Source of the DNA: Paenibacillus vini
GTDB taxonomy: Bacteria > Bacillota > Bacilli > Paenibacillales > Paenibacillaceae
Reading direction: 5' to 3'
NCBI RefSeq assembly: GCF_018403325.1
Contig: NZ_BOSL01000015.1
Location: 92,710 to 156,709, forward strand
Length of the DNA: 64,000 nt
Under the pieces are notes generated by a model that saw only the letters and a program-made list of their open reading frames with translations, searched no databases and was not told the origin of the DNA. The translations under genes and the position numbers were made by a program. Below, one piece after another: positions 17,357 to 26,402 of the stretch. Every line of letters begins with the position of its first letter. Within the stretch, counting starts at the first letter, position 1.

Positions 17357-17996
17357 GGTGCCCCTCCTCTTCATGATGCTTAATCACCTTTGCAGGCACT
17401 CCGACGGCCGTACAGTAATCGGGAATATCGCGAATAACGGCCGATCCTCCACCTATCATGGAAAATTCGCCGATCCTCGTGCCGTCAATCACTTTGGAAC
17501 CAATCCCGACAAATGTCCCTTTTCCTACCGTAACGTTGCCCGCCAAGTTGCATCCCGGTGCAATGTGGGCATACTCACCAATCCGGCAATCATGGTCGAC
17601 GGAAGCACCGGTGTTGATTATGGATTGGTTCCCTATTACAGCCTCAACATTGATTACTGCGCCCGGCATAATGGCAACCCCTGTTCCAAGCTGTACCGAA
17701 TCGGAAATACAAGTGAAAGGAGCAATCGCATTTACAAATTGAAAACCAATCCATTCAGCCTTTTGGTGCAACTTCTGACGAATTCGATTACTACCGATAG
17801 CAACGAAAGCATGATGAATACCTTGCTCATATAAATACGGCAAAATTGAATCGTCTCCTAAAACAGGGAGATTTAATACAGGGCTGACAAGTTGATGATC
17901 CGTACACCCTACTAATTCATAGTTCGGATCCTTACGCAAAATATTTATGATAACTTTGGCGTGTCCCCCCGCTCCAATAATAACTACTTTTTTCAT
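17346..17996 (-). CDS. sugar O/N-acyltransferase, PglD/PerB-like
   Basis: A 216-residue two-domain enzyme: an N-terminal Rossmann-like part starting KKVVIIGAGGHAKVII, then a left-handed beta-helix of hexapeptide repeats (VQLGTGVAIMPGAVINVEAV, CNLAGNVTVGKGTFVGIGSK). The catalytic His is likely in GASVDHDCRIGEYAHIAPG. This is the PglD/NeuD/PerB group that N-acetylates UDP- or GDP-4-amino sugars. Being coupled to a perosamine-synthase-like gene suggests GDP-N-acetylperosamine as product. The ATG at 17996 has GGAAGGAG rather far away (about 14 bases), so the start is less sure. It is the promoter-proximal gene of its operon. Confidence 0.87.
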   Translation of the reverse strand: MKKVVIIGAGGHAKVIINILRKDPNYELVGCTDHQLVSPVLNLPVLGDDSILPYLYEQGIHHAFVAIGSNRIRQKLHQKAEWIGFQFVNAIAPFTCISDSVQLGTGVAIMPGAVINVEAVIGNQSIINTGASVDHDCRIGEYAHIAPGCNLAGNVTVGKGTFVGIGSKVIDGTRIGEFSMIGGGSAVIRDIPDYCTAVGVPAKVIKHHEEEGHHER

Positions 17997-18218
17997 TCCG
18001 GCAACAAACACTCCTTCCAGACCTCTATTACCGCTAGAGCAAGATCCAAAACTAACACAATACATCATATACGGCATGGGGATAAACGAAACGGCAAGTG
18101 CCTTACTTTTAAAATTACCGAAAGGGTCCACACCTTCAAAGATTCTATTCATACTTATGTAGGATAGATATTATCTAAATCCCTTATCATCTATACCAGG
18201 AAGAGGAGAGATCATTTG

Positions 18219-20237
18219 ATGCAAACTTATAAGCCAAGACTTCTATGGGTGTGTCCGCATATTGTACTCAGGTATGAGGAAATCCCCCTTTTCGTTGATG
18301 CCGGAGCAGAGGTGATCCCTTCTCTTGGTGAAGGGCCTTGGCTTCCATACGATCCGCATTATGACAACGAATTGGACGATATGTACCCGCAATGGCGCGC
18401 TTATTGTACAATCCCAACGAATGTTGTTGAAAAGATTCGGAGGATTTCATTAGAATCTCCGACTGATGAAGAAGCCGCTCTTATTAATCAATGGATCGAC
18501 ATCATCAGCATAGCGACCTTTCCCAAACTTGCGGAGAAGGTTCTTGATTGGTTCCAGGGTACTGTAATATTCCGGAGTTTTGGTATCCCACAGTTGACGA
18601 ACTACACGAATTATAGTCTTGAAGAAGGCGTTGACCTGAACAAATTTGCCAACGCAAATAATTATGTCTGGTCCCCAATTCTTAAAGCACTTGATGAAAT
18701 CGAGGATCCAAGACTTATAAAGAATACACTTTACATGAACTATTTTGTTTCGAAAGAACGATTGCCGTTTGAATGGGCAAGAAAAAATTCCGTAAGGAAA
18801 ATCTCCACTTTGATTTCTTACATTGACAAATCCAAATGGGTCGATAATATTTTCCTTCCTTTTGAGAGAGCATTTCGAGATTTTGATTTTATCGTTTTGG
18901 GGAGAAACGACAAATCATCACCGCGTTGCCAGCATCCTTCCATTGTTGGTAATGTCGATTTCAAGAAATCAATGAGTATTCTGTGCAACAGTCGCATTTT
19001 TTGCTACGGTGGTGCTCTAACCCACTATCACATGCATTTCACTCCTCTTGAGGCAATGACAATGAATGTCCCTATATTTTTCACGGAAACTTGCGGACTT
19101 GCTAGAGAAGCCTCAGAGAATGGACTCACAAAGAATCAGTTGCGGGAACTCGGAATGTGTGATGATTACAATGAGATGGCAGGCAAAGTAAAACAAATTA
19201 TAGATGACTTTGACTATCTGGATCATTTGCGCGGCATACAACACGAAGTCCTTCTGCCTGCTTTTAGCAGAGAACGTGCTTTAAAGTCTACAAAGCAATT
19301 CATCGAGAGTCTTTCCGAAAAAGTTGCCCGCCATCGTATCAAGAATCCCTACGACCATGTTTACACTATTGCAGCTTCCAGCACGCCAATGGTCAGAAGA
19401 AATATTACCCAATCCAAAGATATGCCTGCCGAACCCGGTGAATATCGGGTCATCAACAGCAAAAAAGCCCATGGAATAACCGGAGAAGTTGTACAAGACA
19501 AATCGAGTAATTATTTCCTTCGACAGGCGATTCCTGGGGTTCATGCACCCGGATTGCTGGTAAACGAGACGATCGTTCACATGCCGGTCGGTGAATACGA
19601 AATAACTCTGACCCTATACGCCAAAGAAGCATCAGCTCAAGAAATTGGTCTTCTGGACTTTAGTGCATGGAATCCGGATCATCAATACTTGATGTTACTA
19701 CCGCTTGTTTTGCAGGAAACCGGACTAATTACAATCAAAGGTAAGGTTAGCATTGACAAGTCGTTCGCTAAAGCAACCAAACAATTAAATATTTACTGGC
19801 CAGGGACATCTTCCATCCATTTTGAAAGTTTCCGTATCGAGAAAATTTCCAATCACTTACCTGAAAGCTCGGTAACCACAAATTGGTCCGGAGGCTTCTC
19901 CACTTTAGAAACATTTAACGATGAAAATTGGCGCTGGTGTTCGGAGTCTGGAGAACTGGAACTCACCAATCATTCATCCAGACCCAAGACTGTTTTGATC
20001 AATACAGGAATTAAAACAGGTTATCCGGAAAATGCTTCATTATTTGTTTCAAGTGATGTTTGGTCGGAACAATTCATAATTAATTGCTTCAGTGAAGCAA
20101 TTGCAAGATCCTTTACCATTCCACCGGGAACTCATACCATTAAATTCACCTGCGATGCTCAAAGGGTTGATGTTCCGCCTGATGGCCGGGTATTAGTATT
20201 TCGTCTAAACAATTTCTCCCTCAGAGAACTTAATTAA
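18219..20237 (+). CDS. GT-B-like glycosyltransferase with beta-rich C-terminal domains (paralogue 1)
   Basis: A 672-residue protein whose first 400 residues look like a GT-B glycosyltransferase. PRLLWVCPHIVLRYEEIPLF forms the N-terminal strand and FTPLEAMTMNVPIFFTETCG resembles the GT4 donor motif with its Glu. Two beta-rich domains follow. Residues about 410-545 are shared with the next gene. The last 110 residues are unique here and carry WSGGFSTLE...WRWCSESGELEL, a pattern I know from sugar-associated beta-sandwich modules. AGAGGAGAG precedes the ATG at 18219. Of the pair only this one has the last domain. I do not recognise a named family; glycosyltransferase activity is probable, not certain. 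Confidence 0.78.
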   Translation: MQTYKPRLLWVCPHIVLRYEEIPLFVDAGAEVIPSLGEGPWLPYDPHYDNELDDMYPQWRAYCTIPTNVVEKIRRISLESPTDEEAALINQWIDIISIATFPKLAEKVLDWFQGTVIFRSFGIPQLTNYTNYSLEEGVDLNKFANANNYVWSPILKALDEIEDPRLIKNTLYMNYFVSKERLPFEWARKNSVRKISTLISYIDKSKWVDNIFLPFERAFRDFDFIVLGRNDKSSPRCQHPSIVGNVDFKKSMSILCNSRIFCYGGALTHYHMHFTPLEAMTMNVPIFFTETCGLAREASENGLTKNQLRELGMCDDYNEMAGKVKQIIDDFDYLDHLRGIQHEVLLPAFSRERALKSTKQFIESLSEKVARHRIKNPYDHVYTIAASSTPMVRRNITQSKDMPAEPGEYRVINSKKAHGITGEVVQDKSSNYFLRQAIPGVHAPGLLVNETIVHMPVGEYEITLTLYAKEASAQEIGLLDFSAWNPDHQYLMLLPLVLQETGLITIKGKVSIDKSFAKATKQLNIYWPGTSSIHFESFRIEKISNHLPESSVTTNWSGGFSTLETFNDENWRWCSESGELELTNHSSRPKTVLINTGIKTGYPENASLFVSSDVWSEQFIINCFSEAIARSFTIPPGTHTIKFTCDAQRVDVPPDGRVLVFRLNNFSLRELN

Positions 20238-20289
20238 GAAGCGGGATTTGATCTTAATAAACCTGAACTATATGAAATGGGTTGATAGG

Positions 20290-21927
20290 ATGGATAAAAG
20301 TAAACCAAGACTCCTATGGGTCTGTTCACATCTGGTTCTTAGATATGAAGAAATTCCCTTGTTGATTGAAGCGGGGGCTGAGGTTATACCTTCCTTGGGG
20401 AAAGAGCGATATCATATCGAGTTTGACTCTCAATACGACAATGAAACGGACGGGATGTATCCGGATTGGCGATCTCATTGTTCATTGCCTGCCAACATCG
20501 TTGATAAAATTCGAACCATCGATTTGGAACATCCGACACCGGAGGAAGCCGACTTTATGAATTCATGGATCGACGCCATCTATATTGCCAGCTTTCCCAG
20601 GCTAGCGGAAGGCGTCCTTCAATGGTTCCAAGGTGTAGTTATTTATCGGGTATTCGGCGATACGGAAACATATACGAATATTTCCATCACGAACGGTGTT
20701 GATCTTAATACATTTGGAGACGCAGACAATTATGTCTGGTCTCCAATTCTAAAATGTTTAAATGAACATGAGGATGACAGAATTGCAAAACGCACCTTCT
20801 ATTTGCCGGCTTTTGTTTCAAAAAGCAGGCTTCCATTTGAGTGGGCGGGTGAAGGCTCCGAAAGAACAATATCTACACAAATCTCTTATATTCATAAATC
20901 GCCTTTTTACGAAGAGAAGTATGAGATTTTCAAAAAAGCCTTTCATCATTTGGATTATATCGTACTGGGAAGAAATGATAAAAAGTCTCCATTATGCCAT
21001 GACAATAAGATTCTAGGGAACGTCGATTTCACAACCTTGATGCAAACTCTGTGCAATACAAGAATATTCTGTTATGGGGGAGCCCTAATTCCTACGCATC
21101 TACATTTTACCCCTATTGAAGCACTGGCCGTTAATGTACCGGTCTTATTTGCGGAAACAAGCGGATTCGCTCGCGAGTTACTGGAGAACGGTCTCCATGC
21201 GAATCAACTTAAAGAACTGGGCATGTGCAAGGATTATTACAATATGGCAGAGAAAGCAGCCGAATACCTGGATGATTTCTCTGTTCTAGTTCAATTGCAG
21301 GAAGCACAGCAGCAGCATTTGCTTCCCGTCTTCAGTCGAGATCGTGCGCTTTCCTCTGCAGAGGAGTTCATAAAGGGTCTAAGGGATCGTCTTGGTTCGC
21401 GGCGCAGCATACTTCCTTACAATGAGGTATATTCGCTGGAGCCCGGCTCTCCAATAAAGAAGCAGAGTATGACGAGCTCTCTGGAAATGCCTGCTCTTAT
21501 GGGAGAATATCGGATTTGGAGCGGCAGTAATTTTCACGGCTCAACAGGTTCAAAGATTTATAACCCCCGCCTTCAAACCGATGTACGACAAGCAAGAACA
21601 GGGATCGATGCTCCGGGTTTGCTTATTGATGAGAATATCTACCTCATGCCCCAGGGAGTATATGAGTTTACTTTTTCGTTTCATTTTGAACAACCATACA
21701 GCGAACCCGCAGGTGAAATCATTATAGGCTCATGGAATCCCGATTACGTGGAACTTCTGAATATTAGGCTTCTTCCTGCTCTGCCTGGTCTCAATATTTA
21801 TAAAGGAATTGTTGAAATTAACGAATCACTAATAACCGCATGGAAAAAGCTGCGCGTTACATTCTCAGGTCATGTCAACACAGATTTCGTGAACTTACGG
21901 GTAATCTATAAATCAGACAGGATGTGA
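20290..21927 (+). CDS. GT-B-like glycosyltransferase (paralogue 2)
   Basis: A 545-residue tandem paralogue of the gene before it, similar from PRLLWVCSHLVLRYEEIPLL to the shared beta-rich domain and ending where the extra C-terminal domain of the first begins. The donor-site segment HFTPIEALAVNVPVLFAETS keeps the Glu. The start was set at ATG 20290 by alignment with the paralogue; an upstream TTG (20248) and ATG (20275) are also in frame. It lies in the same unit as the preceding gene and the kinase-like gene after it. A duplicated pair in one operon suggests two related linkages in one glycan. Confidence 0.78.
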   Translation: MDKSKPRLLWVCSHLVLRYEEIPLLIEAGAEVIPSLGKERYHIEFDSQYDNETDGMYPDWRSHCSLPANIVDKIRTIDLEHPTPEEADFMNSWIDAIYIASFPRLAEGVLQWFQGVVIYRVFGDTETYTNISITNGVDLNTFGDADNYVWSPILKCLNEHEDDRIAKRTFYLPAFVSKSRLPFEWAGEGSERTISTQISYIHKSPFYEEKYEIFKKAFHHLDYIVLGRNDKKSPLCHDNKILGNVDFTTLMQTLCNTRIFCYGGALIPTHLHFTPIEALAVNVPVLFAETSGFARELLENGLHANQLKELGMCKDYYNMAEKAAEYLDDFSVLVQLQEAQQQHLLPVFSRDRALSSAEEFIKGLRDRLGSRRSILPYNEVYSLEPGSPIKKQSMTSSLEMPALMGEYRIWSGSNFHGSTGSKIYNPRLQTDVRQARTGIDAPGLLIDENIYLMPQGVYEFTFSFHFEQPYSEPAGEIIIGSWNPDYVELLNIRLLPALPGLNIYKGIVEINESLITAWKKLRVTFSGHVNTDFVNLRVIYKSDRM

Positions 21928-21934
21928 GGGGCAC

Positions 21935-22849
21935 ATGGATGAAACCTCAAAATTAGTTGAATTCATAAAGGCAAAACACCCCGATCTTGTAATTGATAAA
22001 CCCCTCAAGATAAATACATCGGGATCCGCAAATCTCATTGTTATGGTCGGTGAGGACCCTGATGAACAGTGGGTATTTCGTTTTCCCAGAAAAGAAAATG
22101 TTTATGCTATTCAACAGATGGAACTAGAATCGCGAATTTTAAAACTGATTAAAGACATTCTCCCTATTCCAATTCCCAATTATGTCTTCAAGTCCGATCC
22201 TTGCGATGAAATACAGTATGTTGTATATCAGTATATTCCGGGAAAACCATTAACCATTGAGAATTTTATAATGCTTGACGATAACCAAAAAGATCAGATT
22301 GCCAAAGAATTAGGAATAACTTTACAGATACTCCACCAATTTGATTTCATACCGCATTATCCAGCAGAACAAATAGAGAAGTCCATGATTCGAGCAGCGT
22401 GGACGGAAAAATTCGAACTCGTTGAACAGCATGCTTTTCCTTACCTGACCTTGAACGAACGTAATTGGGCATCTCAATTTTTTCACCAGTATTTATCCGA
22501 TGATAAATACTGGTTGTTCCCATCTTGTTTAACTCATGGGGATCTGAAAGGAGACCATATTCTATGCAATGAAGCTCATGGTGGGCTGTCGGGTATCATT
22601 GATTTTCGTCTGCAAATTGGAGATCCTGCAGTTGATTTCGGTTTTCTGATGATGTATGGAGAAAATTTTGTAGATAGAGTTATGCAATATTACGGCGTAT
22701 CCCCCGAGGATAACTTGAAGGACCGAGCTCGTTTTTACTACCTCTCTCTTCCTTTTGATGGCTTGTTATACGGAGCTCTTTTGAATCGGACGGATCTCAT
22801 TGAAGAACATTTGGTACGATTGCACAGCATCTTAAATAATACTGGTTGA
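21935..22849 (+). CDS. APH-fold kinase-like protein
   Basis: A 304-residue protein of the aminoglycoside phosphotransferase / choline kinase superfamily. LTHGDLKGDHILC near 204 is the catalytic loop (Asp base) and GIIDFRLQIGDPAVDFGFL near 222 the metal-binding motif; EQWVFRFPRKENV near 46 holds the ATP-binding Lys or Arg region. GAGGGG lies before the ATG, eight bases after the previous gene. In this locus it may phosphorylate a sugar or lipid. The CotS/YutH spore-coat proteins belong to the same fold, so a coat role is possible. Antibiotic resistance is unlikely from context. Confidence 0.82.
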   Translation: MDETSKLVEFIKAKHPDLVIDKPLKINTSGSANLIVMVGEDPDEQWVFRFPRKENVYAIQQMELESRILKLIKDILPIPIPNYVFKSDPCDEIQYVVYQYIPGKPLTIENFIMLDDNQKDQIAKELGITLQILHQFDFIPHYPAEQIEKSMIRAAWTEKFELVEQHAFPYLTLNERNWASQFFHQYLSDDKYWLFPSCLTHGDLKGDHILCNEAHGGLSGIIDFRLQIGDPAVDFGFLMMYGENFVDRVMQYYGVSPEDNLKDRARFYYLSLPFDGLLYGALLNRTDLIEEHLVRLHSILNNTG

Positions 22850-22865
22850 ATCGAAATTCGGAATA

Positions 22866-22916
22866 TAAAAGGCGAGCTCAAGGATAACTTCCTCGAACTC
22901 GCCTTTATTGCGTTTC
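22866..22916. terminator. bidirectional terminator
   Basis: AAAGGCGAGCTC and GAACTCGCCTTT pair around a CAAGGATAACTTCC loop between the convergent genes ending at 22849 and 22926. A- and T-rich tails stand on both sides. Confidence 0.8.
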
Positions 22917-22925
22917 CTTTAAATT

Positions 22926-23696
22926 TCACCATAATTTCCAGGGAGCTTGCCCAGAGTCCCATAGGGATTCCAAATGCTGCTTATCCCGCAGCGTATCCAT
23001 AGCGTACCAGAAGCCGTTATGCCGGTAAGCAAGCAGTTGTCCGGAGTTGGCCAGATTAACGAGCGGTTCCTGTTCGAAAACCGTTTTGTCGTCGGCCAAA
23101 TAATTAAACACTTCCGGCTGCAAGATAAAAAAACCGCCGCTTACCCACTTACCGTCCCCTTTCATCTTCTCGTTGAACCTTTGAACTTTGCCGTCTTCGC
23201 CGATGGTCAAGGCTCCGAACCTGCCAAGCGGCTGCACGGCGGTCACAGTAGCCAATTTACCATGTGACTTATGGAATGCCGCAAGATCGGTCAGAGGCAC
23301 ATTGCTTACTCCGTCGCCATAAGTTAGCATAAACGGTTCGTCGCCGACATAGGATTGTACGCGTTTGAGCCTTCCTCCCGTCATCGTTTCCAAGCCGGTA
23401 TCGATAAGAGTAACCTTCCAAGGCTCGGTCCGCGTATTATGGTACTGAGAATGTCCGTTTCTGTAATCGAAGGTAATATCGGAATCGTTTCGCACGTAAT
23501 TGGCGAAATATTCTTTGATGACCTCACCTTTATACCCCAAACATACAATAAAATCATTAAAACCGTAATAACTGTAGATCTTCATGATATGCCATAAAAT
23601 CGGCTTGTCACCGATCCGAACCATCGGTTTGGGCTTGGAGTCGGTTTCTTCGCTGATCCGGGTACCTAACCCTCCTGCCAGAATTACAACTTTCAT
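22926..23696 (-). CDS. rfbF: glucose-1-phosphate cytidylyltransferase
   Basis: A 256-residue nucleotidyltransferase that makes CDP-glucose from CTP and glucose-1-phosphate. KVVILAGGLGTRISEETDSK is the RfbF form of the G-x-G-T-R signature, LTYGDGVSNV contains the metal Asp, and GFWYAMDTLRDKQHLESLW closes the protein as in known RfbF. Start at ATG 23696 with GGAG seven bases upstream; an ATG at 23702 is too close to that site. It supplies the dehydratase encoded at 886, although the two lie on opposite strands and far apart. It is the last gene of the long minus-strand block. Confidence 0.93.
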   Translation of the reverse strand: MKVVILAGGLGTRISEETDSKPKPMVRIGDKPILWHIMKIYSYYGFNDFIVCLGYKGEVIKEYFANYVRNDSDITFDYRNGHSQYHNTRTEPWKVTLIDTGLETMTGGRLKRVQSYVGDEPFMLTYGDGVSNVPLTDLAAFHKSHGKLATVTAVQPLGRFGALTIGEDGKVQRFNEKMKGDGKWVSGGFFILQPEVFNYLADDKTVFEQEPLVNLANSGQLLAYRHNGFWYAMDTLRDKQHLESLWDSGQAPWKLW

Positions 23697-23905
23697 GATC
23701 ATTCTCCGTTCTGTCGAGAAGTTTAAAGTAAGTGAGCACGGGTTTAAATGAGAAGTTCTGGAACAACCTCTACAACAGTATATGTGTCGTTTACTGGTTT
23801 GACAGGTACACCTATATTACAGGCTTACCCATCAATTTTGACGGGAGCAAAGAATCATAAGAAAGCGGCATCCTCAGGCGAATTATTTATTTTTGAATCC
23901 GGTAC

Positions 23906-25093
23906 TCAGCCGAAAACATGGACCAGAAGGTCATTCAACCTGTGGGCATACGTGTGCTCCCGCAGAGTCCGTTCCAGCCCTCGAAGTACAATTTCACGCC
24001 GCTCCTTCTCATGACTCAAGTAATAATCGACTTTCTCGATTAGCTCCGACGAAGTGCTGAACGTCTCAATTTCTACGCCCGGGGTATAAAAGTTCACAAT
24101 ATCACTGCGGATGTCGACAATCTGCAGCGTGCCGCTTGCCGATATTTCAAACGTCCGTGGATTGGGAGACACCGCTTCGATCATAGCCGTGTTATTGTTG
24201 ACCGAAGTATCGTTGAACGAACGATGCAGGTTAATGGCTATTTTACTGCTGCTGTATATAGCGGCCGTATCCAAGGGTCCCATCCATTTATCCGCTTCCA
24301 CCCGTCCGGGATAAGCGCCAGGTTCAAATAAACGGTCCCACCAAAAGCCGTTGATATGGAGTCCCCGATTCATCAGTTCATGGATAACCGGTTGAAAGAA
24401 TTCTACCCGATTCCAGAAGGCGCTGCCGACAAACGACAGATTGCGGGGGTTCTCCGCGCGCTCGCGAAGCGGCCGGTAATAGCCCGGATAGGCGGCGAAG
24501 GGAAGGTAGTAAACATTGGCGCATCCACGCTGACGATAAAAATCGACGCAATTCAGTTCAAGCGTAAAGATGTAGTCATAGTGCATGACGAGATCCGCGG
24601 TGATATCCGTATAGTAAGGATCATCCGTCAGCCAAAGGGCCGTCCTGATTCCCTTGTTTCGGATCGAATCCACATGTTCTGCGGACAAATGCCACCCGTC
24701 CAAGGCCAGAACCAAATCGGGACGCGCCTCCTCCGCTTGCTGCGAGACGTTCTGGGTCGGGTCCGTGACCGTAACGGTTGCCGCAAGAGTACGAAGAGTC
24801 TCAATGATTCCTTCATCCACGGGGGAATACGGATACCCTTTGCCGGAAGTCACATACATAACATGAATCTGACGGAGCGGAAATGCCGGTCCTGGACGAC
24901 TGCTTATCACATCCATTCTTCCACGCAAATATCCTTCATCGAATCCGGCCTGAAAGCCGGCATTTCTGCCATCCTGCCTAGCAGGAGCGATTACAGGAAC
25001 GGGCGTTGCTGTTACTGCAGTTCTTACCGCTCTTGCGTTCCTTCTTCTTGCAACTCCTCTTGCAGTACCTGTGAGGCGATCATGTTTTGACAA
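23906..25093 (-). CDS. CgeB-like glycosyltransferase with basic Gly-aromatic N-terminus
   Basis: A 395-residue protein. The first 40 residues are Arg/Ala-rich, followed by a period-four motif NAGFQAGFDEGYLRGR. From about residue 72 (IHVMYVTSGKGYPYSPVDEG) it is a CgeB-type GT-B enzyme: TALWLTDDPYYTDI, LSFVGSAFWNRVEF and INLHRSFNDTS are family landmarks. CgeB in Bacillus subtilis is a SigK- and GerE-controlled protein of the outermost spore layer. TTG at 25093 has AAGGAG ten bases upstream; GTG at 25102 is in frame but too near that site. It is co-transcribed with the paralogue upstream. The sugar is not known. Confidence 0.88.
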   Translation of the reverse strand: MSKHDRLTGTARGVARRRNARAVRTAVTATPVPVIAPARQDGRNAGFQAGFDEGYLRGRMDVISSRPGPAFPLRQIHVMYVTSGKGYPYSPVDEGIIETLRTLAATVTVTDPTQNVSQQAEEARPDLVLALDGWHLSAEHVDSIRNKGIRTALWLTDDPYYTDITADLVMHYDYIFTLELNCVDFYRQRGCANVYYLPFAAYPGYYRPLRERAENPRNLSFVGSAFWNRVEFFQPVIHELMNRGLHINGFWWDRLFEPGAYPGRVEADKWMGPLDTAAIYSSSKIAINLHRSFNDTSVNNNTAMIEAVSPNPRTFEISASGTLQIVDIRSDIVNFYTPGVEIETFSTSSELIEKVDYYLSHEKERREIVLRGLERTLREHTYAHRLNDLLVHVFG

Positions 25094-25125
25094 AGTTTCC
25101 ACGCTCCTTGAATGATTTGCCTGAT

Positions 25126-26217
25126 TTACTGCAGGATGGCAAGCATCCGTGCAATACGGTCTGTATAAGAATGCCGCTGTCTGGTCGTCCAGAGCGATCT
25201 CCAGGCCATCTGGGCCCGTTCTTGTTCATGTTCCAGGTAATAATCGATTTTGGCTCTTAATTCATCCGCCGAGGCAAAAGTCTCGATATCATAGCCGGGG
25301 CGGTAATGCTGATGAAGGTCCTCCCGCACATCCGTAATCTGTAAAGCCCCGCAAGCGGCGATCTCATAAGTTCGGGGATTGATGGAAAGCCCGCGGAGAT
25401 TCGCCGTATTCGCATTGTCTTGACCCGCTTCCGTAGGCCGATGCAAATTTATTACGATTTTGGCCCCGTTATAGTAAATCCGGGTTTCCTTCTGTTCGAT
25501 CCATCCATCCCGGATATGGGGCTGGAGAAGGTCGAGGCGACTGAGCCTGTTCCATAAACTCCCGACGATCACCACTTTTTTTTGCGCCAGATAAGGGGCA
25601 AGTTCGTCAAACAGGGCTACGCGATTCCAAAAGGCGCTTCCTATAAAACAGACGTCGGACTGGTAGGAGCGTGGCGCATGCATCGGCGCGAACATTTCTG
25701 AATCGGCGGCAAGCGGCAAATAATGAACTTTATTGCAGCCACCCTCCCGGTAGAAAGGCACGCAGGAAAGCTCATGCGTGAATACGTAGTCGTAGTGCGT
25801 TGCCAATTGCAGAGACTGATCGGTAAAATACGGATCATCCACAAACCACACCGCCGTGCGTATGCCCCAGCTTCGGATCAGATCGATATGCTGGCTGTGC
25901 TCGGCGGGAAATACGTGCATAGCATTCAGAACCAGTACCAAATCCGGGCGGAACTGTTCTGCCCTTTTCAGCATTTCCTTAGGACCCGTCACCTCCAGTT
26001 CTCCCGTCAATGTCTGAAGAGCCCGAATCATGCCTTGATCCACGGATTCAAATCCCTGTTGAACATAAAGCACACGGAGCGTCCCCTTCGGAGCCGCCGG
26101 GGTTCCTGTGCGCTCCATGACTGCCCGACAGCCTCCGAATCGGTATCCTTCGGCCCATCCCTGATGGTGTGCTGCCGATTTGCCGGTTTTCCGGAGTCGT
26201 TTTCTTGCACTGTTCAC
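25126..26217 (-). CDS. CgeB-like glycosyltransferase (second copy)
   Basis: A 363-residue paralogue of the gene after it. A short basic stretch (SARKRLRKTGKS) is followed by HQGWAEGYRFGG, a brief form of the period-four Gly-aromatic motif. The CgeB domain begins at LRVLYVQQGFESVDQG, with TAVWFVDDPYFTDQ, VCFIGSAFWNRVALF and VINLHRPTEAGQD matching the other copy block by block. GTG at 26217 with TAGGA nine bases upstream is preferred; TTG at 26226 is also in frame. Having two CgeB-like enzymes with the same N-terminal design suggests two steps done at one place. Confidence 0.87.
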   Translation of the reverse strand: MNSARKRLRKTGKSAAHHQGWAEGYRFGGCRAVMERTGTPAAPKGTLRVLYVQQGFESVDQGMIRALQTLTGELEVTGPKEMLKRAEQFRPDLVLVLNAMHVFPAEHSQHIDLIRSWGIRTAVWFVDDPYFTDQSLQLATHYDYVFTHELSCVPFYREGGCNKVHYLPLAADSEMFAPMHAPRSYQSDVCFIGSAFWNRVALFDELAPYLAQKKVVIVGSLWNRLSRLDLLQPHIRDGWIEQKETRIYYNGAKIVINLHRPTEAGQDNANTANLRGLSINPRTYEIAACGALQITDVREDLHQHYRPGYDIETFASADELRAKIDYYLEHEQERAQMAWRSLWTTRQRHSYTDRIARMLAILQ

Positions 26218-26343
26218 GGCATTCAATCCTATCTATGGGTTAATCTCTTGACCTTATAACTATATGCGGAGGGCTAATCCACCGGCATGGATGACTACCC
26301 TGACGTTTCTAAAATTGGCGAATGCCCCTGCTTGTCCCAAGCA

Positions 26344-26379
26344 AACAAAAAGCTTTTCCCTATATTAGAGAAAAGCCTT
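26344..26379 (-). terminator. terminator of the basic-protein gene
   Basis: On the minus strand AAGGCTTTTCTC and GGGAAAAGCTT pair around TAATAT, then TTTTGTTTGC follows. It lies 24 bases past the stop codon at 26403 and separates that operon from the CgeB-like genes. Confidence 0.8.
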
Positions 26380-26402
26380 GGATAAAATCAGTAAGGAATC
26401 AT

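Noticed and set aside
21935-22849. Aminoglycoside resistance gene
   Set aside because: The fold fits, but position within a glycan operon and lack of any mobile resistance context make a biosynthetic or coat role more likely.
24356-25090. Plus-strand frame of 244 codons opposite the CgeB-like gene
   Set aside because: It is antisense without a ribosome site; the minus frame carries family motifs.
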